From Mucilaginibacter inviolabilis (GTDB taxonomy: Bacteria > Bacteroidota > Bacteroidia > Sphingobacteriales > Sphingobacteriaceae): DNA of 64,000 nucleotides. This document shows positions 17,828 through 27,571 of this stretch, one piece after another. A model generated the notes under the pieces. That model was not told the DNA's origin, ran no database searches, and was given only the letters and a program-made list of their open reading frames with translations. The DNA lies in NCBI RefSeq assembly GCF_011089895.1, contig NZ_JAANAT010000001.1, positions 992,001 to 1,056,000 on the forward strand, read 5' to 3'. Both the position numbers and the translations under genes were made by a program. Position 1 is the stretch's first letter. Each line of letters opens with the position of its first letter.

Positions 17828-18652
17828 ATGGTACCAGTTTCAGTTGTGATCATCACCAAAAACGAAGCCGAAATGATAGGCCGCAGCATGAAGATGCTCA
17901 GGCAGCTAACCGACGATATTGTTGTGATTGATAACGATAGTACCGATCATACCGTTGATATTTCGGTAGAGAACGGTTGCCGGGTTTATCAGAAAAGCTG
18001 GGACGGCTATGGAGCCAATAAAAACAAAGGTATCGCACTTGCGCGGTATAACTGGATATTGAGTATTGATGCCGACGAAATTCCTGATTCGGCCCTGCTT
18101 ACATCTATCAATCAATTGAAGCTAGACGATTGCGACACCGTTTATGATATACCTTTTAAAGCTTATTACGGCAACAAACCCATCAACTTTGGCAACTGGG
18201 GCCGCGATCATCATATCCGGTTATTTAACCGTACCAGGGTTAAATGGTCCGAACCACCAGTGCATGAAACCTTGGTTATGCCGCAAAACATGCGTATTCA
18301 AAAGTTGAGCGGTCATTTGCACCACTATTCGGTTAAAAACGTACAGGAACACGAAACCAAGATTGTTCATTACGCCCAACTGAGTGCTTTAAAATATCTG
18401 CAAAGCGGCAAAAAAGCCAGCCTGGTAAAATTATACCTTGCCCCTTTGTTTCATTTTGTAAAAGCTTATGTATTTTTATTAGGTTTTTTAGATGGCAAAG
18501 AAGGCTGGAACATTGCCCGGATGGCCTTTAAAAACACCTGGTTAAAATATTATTACCTGCATAAAGCCAAACGGAATCCCATTCAAAAGAAAAACTTTTA
18601 TGAAGCACCTGTTATGGCATACGAATTTAAAGCCAATGCCCATACCGAATAA
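17828..18652 (+). CDS. Glycosyltransferase family 2 (WaaE/KdtX-like)
   Basis: A GT-A fold glycosyltransferase of about 274 residues that opens the surface-glycan locus. I start it at the ATG at 17828, because MVPVSVVIITKNEAEMIG is the usual first beta strand of the family. The longer frame from 17753 adds 25 residues with no family match. The nucleotide-sugar site reads VVIDNDSTDHT, and the metal-binding DxD equivalent is LSIDADEIP. The pattern WDGYGANKNKGI...WILSIDADE and a C-terminal membrane-associated helix match the WaaE-like branch, which adds sugars to LPS core or glycan carriers. Donor and acceptor are unknown. The flippase gene follows after 15 bases. Confidence 0.9.
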   Translation: MVPVSVVIITKNEAEMIGRSMKMLRQLTDDIVVIDNDSTDHTVDISVENGCRVYQKSWDGYGANKNKGIALARYNWILSIDADEIPDSALLTSINQLKLDDCDTVYDIPFKAYYGNKPINFGNWGRDHHIRLFNRTRVKWSEPPVHETLVMPQNMRIQKLSGHLHHYSVKNVQEHETKIVHYAQLSALKYLQSGKKASLVKLYLAPLFHFVKAYVFLLGFLDGKEGWNIARMAFKNTWLKYYYLHKAKRNPIQKKNFYEAPVMAYEFKANAHTE

Positions 18653-18667
18653 AGCAGGGCACCGCAC

Positions 18668-20083
18668 ATGAAAAAAAGGCTGATCCAAAATCTTTCGGCC
18701 AATACACTACAATTGGTCATTAACCAATTGTTTGGGGTATTGATGTTTTATGTGCTCTCAGTAAATCTATCAAAAGATAATTTCGGCCTCATCAACCTGG
18801 CGCTTACCGTAGTATTTACCGCGTTCAATATACTTTCTTTTGGTATCGATCAAACGGTAGTTAAAAAAGTAGCCCATGGCGATGATGCCCGTGGTGTACT
18901 ATCCATCTATATATTCCATGTAGTTTTTACCGGGATCTTATTTTATGGGATCCTGTTATTGGGTAAACTATTTTTTACAGGTGATACCTTACTTTACCGG
19001 CTTATTTTATTTGTAGGTGCAGGCAAGCTCATGATCTTCTTTTCCACTCCACTGAAACAGGTATCCGGAGGGATGGAGCGATTTAAGCTGCAAGCTTATA
19101 TGCTGGTGGTATCAAATATAGTAAGGGGCAGCGCTTTGGTGGTATTGGCAGTAACACATTTGCTAAGTATTAACCATATTTTATGGATATTTATAGCTGG
19201 TGATACATTGGAGTTTTTATTCAGCGTTTACCTGTTCAAAAGATATATTGGCATATTCATCGCACCCCGGTGGAATAAAGCAGAATACGGTTTGTTGGTC
19301 AAACAATCCTTGCCGCAGGTGGGTGTTGTTCTGATCACTTCGGCGCTGGCCAGGTTCGATTGGCTGTTCATTGGCTTTATGGTATCGGCTATAAAACTGG
19401 CCGAATATAGTTTCGCCTACAAAGTATTTGAGATATCTACCCTGCCCCTGCTGGCTATAGCGCCCTTATTGATACCCAGGTTTACCCAATTGTTTAAAGA
19501 TGAAAGCTATACTGGCGATAACCTGAAACTGTTAATTAGGGTGGAGATGATTATCGCCACTTTTACGGCTTTGCTGTTAAACATGTGCTGGAATCCGCTT
19601 ATTGATCAGATTACCGGGGGGAAATATGGCGCTGTAAACAACAGTACTATTTTTATCCTGTCGTTATGCCTGCCGTTCATATACCTCATGAACTTTTTCT
19701 GGACGATATATTTTGTACAAAACCGTTTAAAAATGATCCTGCAGGTTTTCCTGGTTACCTTTGGTGTAAATGTTATAGGCGATCTTGTGCTGATACCCTT
19801 TTTTAAAAATGAAGGTGCGGCGATTGCTTTCCTGGCATCATGCGTTGTACAGGCTGTTTTATTCAGCTCAAAAAATAAACTCAGCGAATTGAATGGCAGT
19901 CTGCTTGTTTTATTAAAATGCACCGCCTGCGCACTTATCAGTGGCATATTGGCTAAATTTCTATTCCAAAACTTCTGGCTGGCTTTACTAGTCTCGGTGT
20001 TTTTTTACTTTATGGCTTTAGCAATTATCCGCCAGATCAAAATTGCAGAGTATAAAAATTTCCGTAAAATATTGGGTAAATAG
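18668..20083 (+). CDS. Polysaccharide flippase (Wzx-like, MATE/MOP superfamily)
   Basis: A 471-residue inner-membrane protein with about 12-14 hydrophobic helices, the size and pattern of Wzx/RfbX oligosaccharide flippases. The N-terminus, LIQNLSANTLQLVINQLFGVLMFYVLSVNLSKDNFGLINLALTV, matches the polysaccharide biosynthesis protein family. Mid-protein helices such as ARFDWLFIGFMVSAIKLAEYSFAYKVFEI fit as well. It should move lipid-linked glycan repeat units across the inner membrane. Its place directly after a glycosyltransferase and before polymerase/ligase-like genes supports this role. It ends before a 379-base gap filled with palindromic repeats. Confidence 0.88.
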   Translation: MKKRLIQNLSANTLQLVINQLFGVLMFYVLSVNLSKDNFGLINLALTVVFTAFNILSFGIDQTVVKKVAHGDDARGVLSIYIFHVVFTGILFYGILLLGKLFFTGDTLLYRLILFVGAGKLMIFFSTPLKQVSGGMERFKLQAYMLVVSNIVRGSALVVLAVTHLLSINHILWIFIAGDTLEFLFSVYLFKRYIGIFIAPRWNKAEYGLLVKQSLPQVGVVLITSALARFDWLFIGFMVSAIKLAEYSFAYKVFEISTLPLLAIAPLLIPRFTQLFKDESYTGDNLKLLIRVEMIIATFTALLLNMCWNPLIDQITGGKYGAVNNSTIFILSLCLPFIYLMNFFWTIYFVQNRLKMILQVFLVTFGVNVIGDLVLIPFFKNEGAAIAFLASCVVQAVLFSSKNKLSELNGSLLVLLKCTACALISGILAKFLFQNFWLALLVSVFFYFMALAIIRQIKIAEYKNFRKILGK

Positions 20084-20462
20084 GTCAGGGTGCTCCGTAG
20101 CAAGAGTAAACATATCTAAATAAGCAAAGATGAAAATAGGAGGCTCCTTTGGAGCCATAATATTTCTCCATTTTACTATAAACAGGGTGCTCCTATGGAG
20201 CTATGTTTATTCAAGCTCCGTAGGAGCATCCTGTTTATAGTTCGTATTATATTAAGTGTTTTGGCTCCGAAGGTGCCTCCTGCATCACCATTTTTATTAT
20301 TCATGACTATGCATATTTTCGCGTATGAACTGGCGCATTCCTACAAAAAGTCTTGATACTTGATACTCACTACTTAATACTAATCACCCAATTCTTTTTT
20401 TAAAATCCACCCAGGCAACCAATCCCATTTTCAGGTCGTAATGATTATAAAGAAACCGGAGA
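20084..20462. repeat. Intergenic region with two nested inverted repeats (core 20138-20281)
   Basis: An inner inverted repeat has 27-base arms, 20176-20202 and 20214-20240, matching at 25 of 27 positions (arm ends CTATAAACAGG and GGAGCT). An outer pair, 20138-20157 and 20262-20281 (AGGAGGCTCCTTTGGAGCCA and its near complement), encloses it. Each arm is itself a short palindrome around GGCTCC/GGAGCC. A related fragment, GGTGCTCCGTAG, starts at 20089. No ORF is present. The element separates the flippase from the next gene and could form a long RNA hairpin. Confidence 0.8.
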
Positions 20463-22130
20463 ATGTTGACCAGAGCAGTGGCTTTTTATAGGGATAAAAT
20501 AAAAGATAAGGTGGATTGGAAACTCCTCATCTTTTTGCTTTTGTTTTTAAATGTAAAGCTGGCCATAAAAATCCCGGTTATTATATTGATGAGCTTGTGG
20601 CAGTTCAATTTTAAATTCGGGTTCCGGTTTAAAAATTCCCGTTTGCCGCTTTTTTATCCGCTGATTATAGTCATCGTTTTAGTCGATTGGATCATTTATA
20701 AGGGCTATGTCAATGGTCATTATAACATCCTGTTAATTACCGGTATTGGTTTTTGGTTGTTGTGCATATTGGCTATACACCAGGTTAAACTGGCTGTTGA
20801 TAATAATCCGGCCGAAGTAGTACATCAAACCATAACAATTTTCTTTGTTATCAATAGCCTGATATCGGTATTAACGCTTGCTGTTATCATCCTAAAAACC
20901 CATGCAATCAACCCCTATACTTACCAGGGGCAATATCAAAAATACTTTATCAATACCGGCGATTACATCAGGGGGATAGCATTTGATACTTCCATTACTA
21001 ACTCCGTATTAAGCGCTTTTGGCGTAATTTATTTTCTCACCAGGAAAAACGCCGCGATGCTGCTGGTTTGCATGGCTGTTTTACTGCTTACGGCAAGCAA
21101 TTTTGTAAACCTGGCTTTACTACCCATATTACTATTGCTGTTTATTTTTAAAACAGACCGGTATCAAAAAAGCCTTGTAGTTATCTGTCTGGTTTTTCTG
21201 GTTGTTTTTATGGCAAAAATATCGCCGCAGAATAATGAGTATGCTACCCAAACGCTCATTCATTTATTTAAGAAAGATAAGCCTTTGCCTATAGTTACTG
21301 CACCTGTGAACCCGATGGCCAACTGGCGTATCACCGATCGGCCCAACAATACCCTCACGCTCGAAGAACGCAAACAAAAGATAGCCACCTTATATCTTGA
21401 CAGCGTAGGTAAAATTCTGGATTCGATACGAGCAAGCAGACGACCGGACTATGTAAAAAATGTTTTCCTGGCCGATGGCGGACGTATAGCCATTACCCAG
21501 CCCAATCTTAATGATGAGTATTACCAATACAAAAAAGAAACACCGGTTGAACTATTTCAGCTGATTGGTTTTATAAAATCGCACAAAACGGCTTTGCCGA
21601 TGTCTGGAAGCGGAGAGTATACTTATTCTATGCCAGGAAAAGCTATGGGTTTTTTGCAGACTGTTTCTTTTTTTCGCACTCATTTAGGTAAGATTTTTAC
21701 AGGAACGGGTATAGGCAACTTCTCGTCTAAGCTGGCTTACCGGGCCGTGGGAGCTGGTTTTGCCGGTGGGTATCCTGCTGCTTACGATTATATTAATCAC
21801 GATTTTTTGGTTAACCACCTGGATCTGTACCTCTATTTCTATAGTAAACAAACAAGTTTTCACTCCATCAGCAATAGCACATACTCTGTTTATGACCAAT
21901 TATTGGCAGAATATGGCCTGCTGGGTCTTGCCTTATTTTTAATCTGTTATATAGGTTTTTTTGCGAAACATTATAAAAAGCTCACTTACGGCTTACCCAT
22001 ATTGTTTTTGATGCTGGCTGTTTTGTTAACAGATTACTGGTTTGAGCAATTATCAGTGCTGGTGTTTTTTGAGCTGTTGTTGTTGCTCAATATCAAGGAA
22101 AATCAAACCGTTAACCCAATTCTCCCATGA
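20463..22130 (+). CDS. O-antigen polymerase/ligase-like membrane protein
   Basis: A 555-residue multi-spanning inner-membrane protein. Hydrophobic helices run through residues about 20-255. A large periplasmic loop of about 200 residues follows (about 270-460), then a final group of helices. The loop ends with Wzy/WaaL-like signatures, KIFTGTGIGNFSS and HSISNSTYSVYDQLLAEYGLLGLALF. It is therefore a candidate glycan polymerase. Its stop overlaps the next glycosyltransferase start by four bases. A second protein of this class lies at 25.3-26.6 kb. Which one is polymerase and which ligase cannot be decided from sequence. Confidence 0.75.
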   Translation: MLTRAVAFYRDKIKDKVDWKLLIFLLLFLNVKLAIKIPVIILMSLWQFNFKFGFRFKNSRLPLFYPLIIVIVLVDWIIYKGYVNGHYNILLITGIGFWLLCILAIHQVKLAVDNNPAEVVHQTITIFFVINSLISVLTLAVIILKTHAINPYTYQGQYQKYFINTGDYIRGIAFDTSITNSVLSAFGVIYFLTRKNAAMLLVCMAVLLLTASNFVNLALLPILLLLFIFKTDRYQKSLVVICLVFLVVFMAKISPQNNEYATQTLIHLFKKDKPLPIVTAPVNPMANWRITDRPNNTLTLEERKQKIATLYLDSVGKILDSIRASRRPDYVKNVFLADGGRIAITQPNLNDEYYQYKKETPVELFQLIGFIKSHKTALPMSGSGEYTYSMPGKAMGFLQTVSFFRTHLGKIFTGTGIGNFSSKLAYRAVGAGFAGGYPAAYDYINHDFLVNHLDLYLYFYSKQTSFHSISNSTYSVYDQLLAEYGLLGLALFLICYIGFFAKHYKKLTYGLPILFLMLAVLLTDYWFEQLSVLVFFELLLLLNIKENQTVNPILP

Positions 22131-23095
22131 ATTTTGACACACCTCAAATAACGGTTTTAATGCCTGCCTATAATGCAGGTAAATACATAGCCGATGCTAT
22201 CCGGTCGGTACTGGAACAATCATTTATCGATTTTGAATTGCTGATTGTTAATGATGGCTCTACAGATGATACCGCTGATGTGATCAACTCCTTTACCGAT
22301 CCCCGCATAGTGATGATACACCAGGATAACAAAGGTGTATCACTAGCCCTGAATACCGGGTTAAAATACGCCCGTGCCCCTTATATAGCCCGGTTTGATG
22401 CCGATGATGTGTGCCATCCGGAGCGCTTACAATTACAGTATGATTTTATGGTCAACAATCCCGATTACAGCATTATAGGCTCCGCTGCCGACTATATGGA
22501 TATGGAGGGGACTTATCTTTTTACCTCCACCCCACCGGCAACCAGTAGTGAAGATATTCAGGAGCTGGCATCCTGGGTTTGCCCGTTTATGCACCCTACC
22601 GTGTTCTATAAAAAAGAGGTGATTGTAAAAGCAGGCGGTTATAATGAATATGCTTATACGTATGAGGATCATTTTTTATGGGTAAGTATCCTGAAAGATC
22701 AGAAGGCCTGCAACTTCCCGCAGGCGCTGATCAAGCACAGGCTAAACCCGGAATCCATCACCATCGACGAAAAATGGCGGCCGCGAAAATTTCTCAAAAT
22801 AAAATACAGCACCCTCAAAAGCAGGGTTGTTACCGCTGATGAAGGCGCCCAGCTAACCGCCATGGGCCAAAAACAGCAACTGCGCCGGGTTAAGCACGGT
22901 GCCTATTATGCCTTGTGTGCCAAAAAGTTATTGGTTAACAATTATCATCCGCAAAAGGCAAGGGTTCATGTAGCCAAGGCCATTAGCGTATCGCCTTTAC
23001 GGTTGGACAATTACCTGTTATATACCATCAGCTTTTTGCCCGAAAAATTCATTATGTGGTTGCATAAATTAAATTCAGGGAGGCTGGCACAATGA
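22127..23095 (+). CDS. Glycosyltransferase family 2
   Basis: A 322-residue GT-A glycosyltransferase. The N-terminal domain has ITVLMPAYNAGKYIADAIRSVLEQSFIDFELLIVNDGSTDDTADV, the classic GT2 opening. The metal-binding pair is in IARFDADDVCHPERL, and the acceptor-site aspartate region is YEDHFLWV. The C-terminal ~100 residues are basic and amphipathic and probably contact the membrane. It overlaps both neighbours by four bases, so it is tightly coupled in one operon with the polymerase-like protein and a GT4 enzyme. The sugar is not predictable. Confidence 0.92.
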   Translation: MNFDTPQITVLMPAYNAGKYIADAIRSVLEQSFIDFELLIVNDGSTDDTADVINSFTDPRIVMIHQDNKGVSLALNTGLKYARAPYIARFDADDVCHPERLQLQYDFMVNNPDYSIIGSAADYMDMEGTYLFTSTPPATSSEDIQELASWVCPFMHPTVFYKKEVIVKAGGYNEYAYTYEDHFLWVSILKDQKACNFPQALIKHRLNPESITIDEKWRPRKFLKIKYSTLKSRVVTADEGAQLTAMGQKQQLRRVKHGAYYALCAKKLLVNNYHPQKARVHVAKAISVSPLRLDNYLLYTISFLPEKFIMWLHKLNSGRLAQ

Positions 23096-24165
23096 TCAAA
23101 GTAGCATTTATAACCAGGTCTACTATATATACCGTACCCGGCGGCGATACTATCCAGGCAGTACAAACGGCGCGTCACTTAACAGAAATGGGCATTACGG
23201 CCGATATCAGGCTGGCTAATGAAAGTATCCATTACAATCATTACGACCTCCTACATTTCTTTAATCTTACCCGCCCGGCCGATATTTTGTACCATAGCCA
23301 AAAGGCCGGTAAGCCTTACGTGGTATCAACCATTTTGTGCAACTATGGCGAGTATGATAAATACCACCGCAAAGGCATGGGCAGGCTACTGCGCTACCTG
23401 TCGACTGATACAATCGAGTATCTTAAATCCATAGCGCGTTACCTGCTGGGGCGCGATAGTCTGGCGAGTTTATCTTATACCTGGCTTGGTCAGCGTAAGA
23501 GCATCAAGAACATATTGAGCCGGGCGGCCATGATACTGCCCAATTCAGAGTCGGAATATAACCGGGTGATCGAATCCTACGAACGCAAGGTAAAACACTT
23601 GGTGGTACCCAACGGTGCCGACCAGAATATGTTCCAGTACGACCCGGAGATTAAAAAGGATGAGAAGCTGGTGATATGCGCCGCTCGAATTGAGGGTATT
23701 AAAAATCAGTTAAACCTGATACGGGCATTAAACAACACCCCCTACCGCTTATTGCTCATCGGCACACATGCCCCCAATCAACTGGCGTATTATCAGGAAT
23801 GCCGTGAAATAGCCGCCGAAAACGTAGGTTTTATCGATCATATCCCCCAGCAGGAACTGGTAAAATATTATCGCCGGGCCAAAGTACATATCCTGCCAAG
23901 CTGGTTTGAAACTACCGGACTAAGCTCGATTGAAGCCGCACTGATGGGTTGTAATATCGTTACCAGTGATAAAGGTGATGTACGCGAGTATTTTGCCGAC
24001 GACGCTTTTTATTGCGACCCATCATCGCCCGAAAGTATACTGGCTGCTGTTGAAAAGGCCAGCACAACCCCTTATAATGAAAACTTAAGGCACCGCATAT
24101 TAAAACAATACACCTGGAAACAGGCGGCATCACAAACATTAAAAGCATATCAATCAGTATTATAG
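23092..24165 (+). CDS. Glycosyltransferase family 4 (GT-B)
   Basis: A 357-residue GT-B fold enzyme. The N-terminal acceptor domain begins KVAFITRSTIYTVPGGDTIQAVQTARHL, with the usual glycine-rich loop. The C-terminal nucleotide-sugar domain has VICAARIEGIKNQLNLIRAL and the EX7E motif ETTGLSSIEAALMGCNIVTSD (about residues 268-288). A retaining mechanism is expected for the family. Overlap with the upstream GT2 gene and a two-base gap to the next gene place it in the same operon. Donor and acceptor are unknown. Confidence 0.92.
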   Translation: MIKVAFITRSTIYTVPGGDTIQAVQTARHLTEMGITADIRLANESIHYNHYDLLHFFNLTRPADILYHSQKAGKPYVVSTILCNYGEYDKYHRKGMGRLLRYLSTDTIEYLKSIARYLLGRDSLASLSYTWLGQRKSIKNILSRAAMILPNSESEYNRVIESYERKVKHLVVPNGADQNMFQYDPEIKKDEKLVICAARIEGIKNQLNLIRALNNTPYRLLLIGTHAPNQLAYYQECREIAAENVGFIDHIPQQELVKYYRRAKVHILPSWFETTGLSSIEAALMGCNIVTSDKGDVREYFADDAFYCDPSSPESILAAVEKASTTPYNENLRHRILKQYTWKQAASQTLKAYQSVL

Positions 24166-24167
24166 CC

Positions 24168-25295
24168 ATGAAATTACGCATAACCATTTTAGGAACCCGG
24201 GGCATCCCCAATTATTACGGCGGATTTGAGCATATATCTGAGTATGTATCGGCCGGTTTGGTAAAACGCGGGCACTCGGTAACTGTTTACAATTCGCACA
24301 ACCACCCCTACACCCAGGACAGCTGGAACGGTGTGGAAATAAAACACTGCTACGATCCGGAATACCTGATTGGTACCGCCGGACAATTCATCTATGATAT
24401 GAACTGCCTGCTGGATGCCCGTAAAAATAACTTTGATGTGGTGCTGATTATGGGATATACCAGCAGCTCGGTTTGGGGTAGGTTGTATCCAAAAAATAGC
24501 ACTATCATCACCAATATGGATGGTATGGAGTGGAAACGGTCGAAATACTCCAAACCGGTACAGCAATTTTTAAAATATGCCGAAAAGCTGGCCGTAAAAT
24601 ACAGTCATTATTATGTGGCCGATTCCAGGGTGATCAAATCATACCTGGCCGATAAGTACAACATCAGCAGTGAATACATCCCCTACGGAGCCGATGTGTA
24701 CTCGGATCAGGAACGTGAACAGTACGACTTTAACGAGGCTATGAAAGAAGATTATTTCCTGCTGATGGCGCGTATGGAGCCCGAAAATAATATCGAAACC
24801 ATTTTAGATGGCTTTAACAGAAGTAATTCCAACAGAAAGTTCAAGGTATTAGGTGATACGGGCAACCGCTTTGGCAAATACATCACCAACAAATTTAATA
24901 ACGACGAGCGCATAGAATTTAAAGGGGCTATTTTTGATACCCCAAAAGTACGGTCGCTGCAAAATAACTCCTACCTGTATTTTCATGGGCATAGCGTTGG
25001 CGGTACCAATCCGTCCCTGCTGGAAGCCATGGCCAGCGAAGCGCTGATAGCCGCACACAACAACCCTTTCAATAAATCGGTACTGAATACCGACGCTTTT
25101 TATTTCTCCAATGCAGGTGAAGTACAGGAGCTGGTGGAAACCGTGCAGCGGAAAGACCCAGAAAAAAGTATGGTAATGAATAACCTCCATAAGATACAGG
25201 ATCAGTTTAATTGGGAACGGGTGATTGATCAGTATGAGGAATTTATTGTAGAAAGCTATAAACATGCCAATCATGAAGCAATTGTTGCTTATTAA
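24168..25295 (+). CDS. DUF1972-domain glycosyltransferase (GT4-like, rhamnosyltransferase type)
   Basis: A 375-residue GT-B protein with the DUF1972 N-terminal domain, recognisable from MKLRITILGTRGIPNYYGGFE. It continues with GVEIKHCYDPEY and VLIMGYTSSSVWGRL. The C-terminal domain carries YLLMARMEPENNIETIL-type sequence and HSVGGTNPSLLEAMASEALIAAHNN, the EX7E region. Characterised DUF1972 enzymes often transfer deoxyhexoses such as rhamnose, but this one's specificity is not proven. The end overlaps the next gene by about 20-30 bases, depending on the start chosen there. Confidence 0.9.
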   Translation: MKLRITILGTRGIPNYYGGFEHISEYVSAGLVKRGHSVTVYNSHNHPYTQDSWNGVEIKHCYDPEYLIGTAGQFIYDMNCLLDARKNNFDVVLIMGYTSSSVWGRLYPKNSTIITNMDGMEWKRSKYSKPVQQFLKYAEKLAVKYSHYYVADSRVIKSYLADKYNISSEYIPYGADVYSDQEREQYDFNEAMKEDYFLLMARMEPENNIETILDGFNRSNSNRKFKVLGDTGNRFGKYITNKFNNDERIEFKGAIFDTPKVRSLQNNSYLYFHGHSVGGTNPSLLEAMASEALIAAHNNPFNKSVLNTDAFYFSNAGEVQELVETVQRKDPEKSMVMNNLHKIQDQFNWERVIDQYEEFIVESYKHANHEAIVAY

Positions 25296-26592
25296 TGATA
25301 CACCAGCCAACAGGATAAGCTATTACCATGTGCTCTTGCTTATGGCAAGCCTGCCTTTTGATATGTTTTACAGCCATATCATTCTTATTAGTTTTACACT
25401 GCATACGCTCATTCATCTGGATAAAAGCAGGGTGAAATCATTGCGCTCTTTTAAATTGCTGATATTGCCCTCCGTTTTGTTTATTACCATCATTGCCACC
25501 ATTTATAGCATCAACCCAAAAGCTGCTTTTAATGAATGGACTTTGCGTATCCCGCTCTTACTGTTCCCGGTTGTGTTCCTGCTCAATGGCCTCGATTGGA
25601 AAAAATACCGGGAAAACTTGCTGATGGGGTTTTCGCTGGTATGCGCGTTAACGGTTTTTTACCTGTTCACGATGGTTTTGATTACCGTCAGGTTTTATCA
25701 TATGCCTTTACGGGCTGTTTTCGGTGAAGGGTTTACCAATCATAATTTCTCGGGTCCATTAAAAATTCACGCTACTTTTTTCTCTTTTCAGCTGGTTATC
25801 TCACTGGTTTATCTTTTGTCTGTTTTGATCAGGGGAGTAACATCCAAATGGTTAAGAAATATATATATCATCAGTTGCCTTATCCTGATAAGCGGGATGA
25901 TTCAGTTGAGTTCCAAATCAATATTGATTATCCTGTTTGTAGCTGTAAATGTGGTACTGCCGCTATACCTGTTACAAGGAAAACAGCGCCGGCGATACAT
26001 GATTACCGGATGGTTGATCACTGTAACCGGTATCGTCGCTATTTTAAGCATTTCAACTTTTAGAGATCGCTACGTAACCCTCCTGAAAGAAGACGTTTCG
26101 ACGGATAAAACCCTACCCCGGAACTCTGATTCGCGTTTTGAACGCTGGCGGGTTGCTGCCGCGCGGATAAAAGACAGACCCTTATTAGGGTACGGTTCAG
26201 GCTCGGAAGTTAGCCTGCTGAAGGACGATTTTTACAACGCCAAAATGTACAGCTCCTATCTCAACGGACTAAACTCCCACAATCAGTATATCAGTTTCGT
26301 TTTGAAATCGGGTGTATGGGGATTGGCTGTTTATATACTGACACTGATTTATGGCTTTAAGATAGCCTTTAAAAGAAAAGATGTGCTATTCATCAGTTTT
26401 ATGCTGATCATAGCTGTGGTGTCGGTAAGCGAAAACGTACTGGATGTAGATAAAGGTGTGATGTTTTACAGCTTTTTCTTTTCCTTTTTTATGTTCTCTG
26501 CTCCTGATTATGAAACCATTATCAGTGAGGAGCAAAAAGCTGATGAATATTTAATTCCGCTGGCAACCAACGTATTGGCTGTTACGTCATAA
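25264..26592 (+). CDS. O-antigen ligase-family membrane protein
   Basis: A 442-residue inner-membrane protein with about 11-12 hydrophobic helices. The periplasmic loop has the Wzy_C/WaaL hallmark RWRVAAARIKDRPLLGYGSGSE, followed by LNGLNSHNQYISFVLKSGVWGL, with the conserved H-N-Q/x-Y and the upstream Arg. It joins finished glycan to a lipid or protein acceptor, or polymerises repeat units. Two ATG codons, 25264 and 25273, both fit; each overlaps the preceding gene. The arrangement with two ligase/polymerase-type proteins in one locus suggests that one acts as Wzy and the other as ligase. Confidence 0.85.
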   Translation: MPIMKQLLLINDTPANRISYYHVLLLMASLPFDMFYSHIILISFTLHTLIHLDKSRVKSLRSFKLLILPSVLFITIIATIYSINPKAAFNEWTLRIPLLLFPVVFLLNGLDWKKYRENLLMGFSLVCALTVFYLFTMVLITVRFYHMPLRAVFGEGFTNHNFSGPLKIHATFFSFQLVISLVYLLSVLIRGVTSKWLRNIYIISCLILISGMIQLSSKSILIILFVAVNVVLPLYLLQGKQRRRYMITGWLITVTGIVAILSISTFRDRYVTLLKEDVSTDKTLPRNSDSRFERWRVAAARIKDRPLLGYGSGSEVSLLKDDFYNAKMYSSYLNGLNSHNQYISFVLKSGVWGLAVYILTLIYGFKIAFKRKDVLFISFMLIIAVVSVSENVLDVDKGVMFYSFFFSFFMFSAPDYETIISEEQKADEYLIPLATNVLAVTS

Positions 26593-26616
26593 TAGTATAC
26601 ATAAATAAACCGCACC

Positions 26617-27537
26617 GTGGCAGAGATCAAAAAAAACATATTAGCAACACTGGCTTACTTCGATGTGTTCAACTATCCGCTTACGCGGGAAGAGATAAGT
26701 TTGTTTCTGCCCGTTAAATGCGACGCCGTAAGTTTTGATATCGCTATGAGCTGCCTGGTAAGCTGCAGGCTGATTTACCGGTTCGATCGGTTCTACATGC
26801 TGAAGAATGACCCCTACCTGGTGAAAAGAAGAAACGAAGGGAACCAGAAAGCTGTCGAAATGATCAAAACGGCACGTAAAGTAGGCAATATTCTTATCCG
26901 TTTCCCTTATGTGCGCGGCATTGCTATTTCGGGCTCCTTATCAAAAAATTATGCTGATGCCGAGTCAGACATCGACTTGTTTATTGTTACTGCTCCCAAT
27001 CGCATGTGGGTGGCCCGTACGCTGATGCACTTTTTAAAGAAACTCACCTTCCTGGTTAATCGTGAACATTACTTCTGCATGAATTATTATATCGATGAAC
27101 AGCAACTGGAAATTGCCGAAAAGAATATCTACACAGCCACCGAGGTGGTTACCCTGATCCCGATACAGGGTGATACCACCTTTGCCGACTTTTTTACTGC
27201 CAACGCCTGGACGCGTGATTATCTGCCCAACCACATCATGCGGGTGTCAACGGCCAAACCTTTAAGCAGATTGCCGCTAAAAAGTCTCGTTGAATGGTTA
27301 TTGAACAATCGCCTGGGTGAGTTATTGGACAACAAGTTCATGAGGATAACGGCCAGTCGCTGGGAGCAGAAAACCCGCGAGAAAAGGTTAAACGATCATG
27401 GTATGCTGCTGGCCATGGCAACCGGTAAGCATTATGCCAAACCAGATCCAAAGAATTTTCAAATTAGTTTGATCAGTCGCTACGAAACAAGGATAGCGCA
27501 GTTGCTGGTAGAAAACCAGCATAGCGTAGCGAACTGA
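26617..27537 (+). CDS. Nucleotidyltransferase-fold protein
   Basis: A 306-residue protein. The first ~95 residues resemble a winged helix (LATLAYFDVFNYPLTREEISLFLP...YRFDRFYML). A nucleotidyltransferase core follows, with GIAISGSLSKNYADAESDIDLFIVT at about residues 110-134. It carries the GS...DxD pattern that binds metal and NTP. The start codon is GTG. It is the last plus-strand gene of this operon, 24 bases after the ligase. Proteins of this kind appear in Bacteroidetes glycan clusters with no known reaction. A role in transferring a nucleotide to a small molecule or protein is only an inference from the fold. Confidence 0.75.
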   Translation: MAEIKKNILATLAYFDVFNYPLTREEISLFLPVKCDAVSFDIAMSCLVSCRLIYRFDRFYMLKNDPYLVKRRNEGNQKAVEMIKTARKVGNILIRFPYVRGIAISGSLSKNYADAESDIDLFIVTAPNRMWVARTLMHFLKKLTFLVNREHYFCMNYYIDEQQLEIAEKNIYTATEVVTLIPIQGDTTFADFFTANAWTRDYLPNHIMRVSTAKPLSRLPLKSLVEWLLNNRLGELLDNKFMRITASRWEQKTREKRLNDHGMLLAMATGKHYAKPDPKNFQISLISRYETRIAQLLVENQHSVAN

Positions 27538-27571
27538 TACGGTTAAATCACCACTATGTCATTTATCACTC

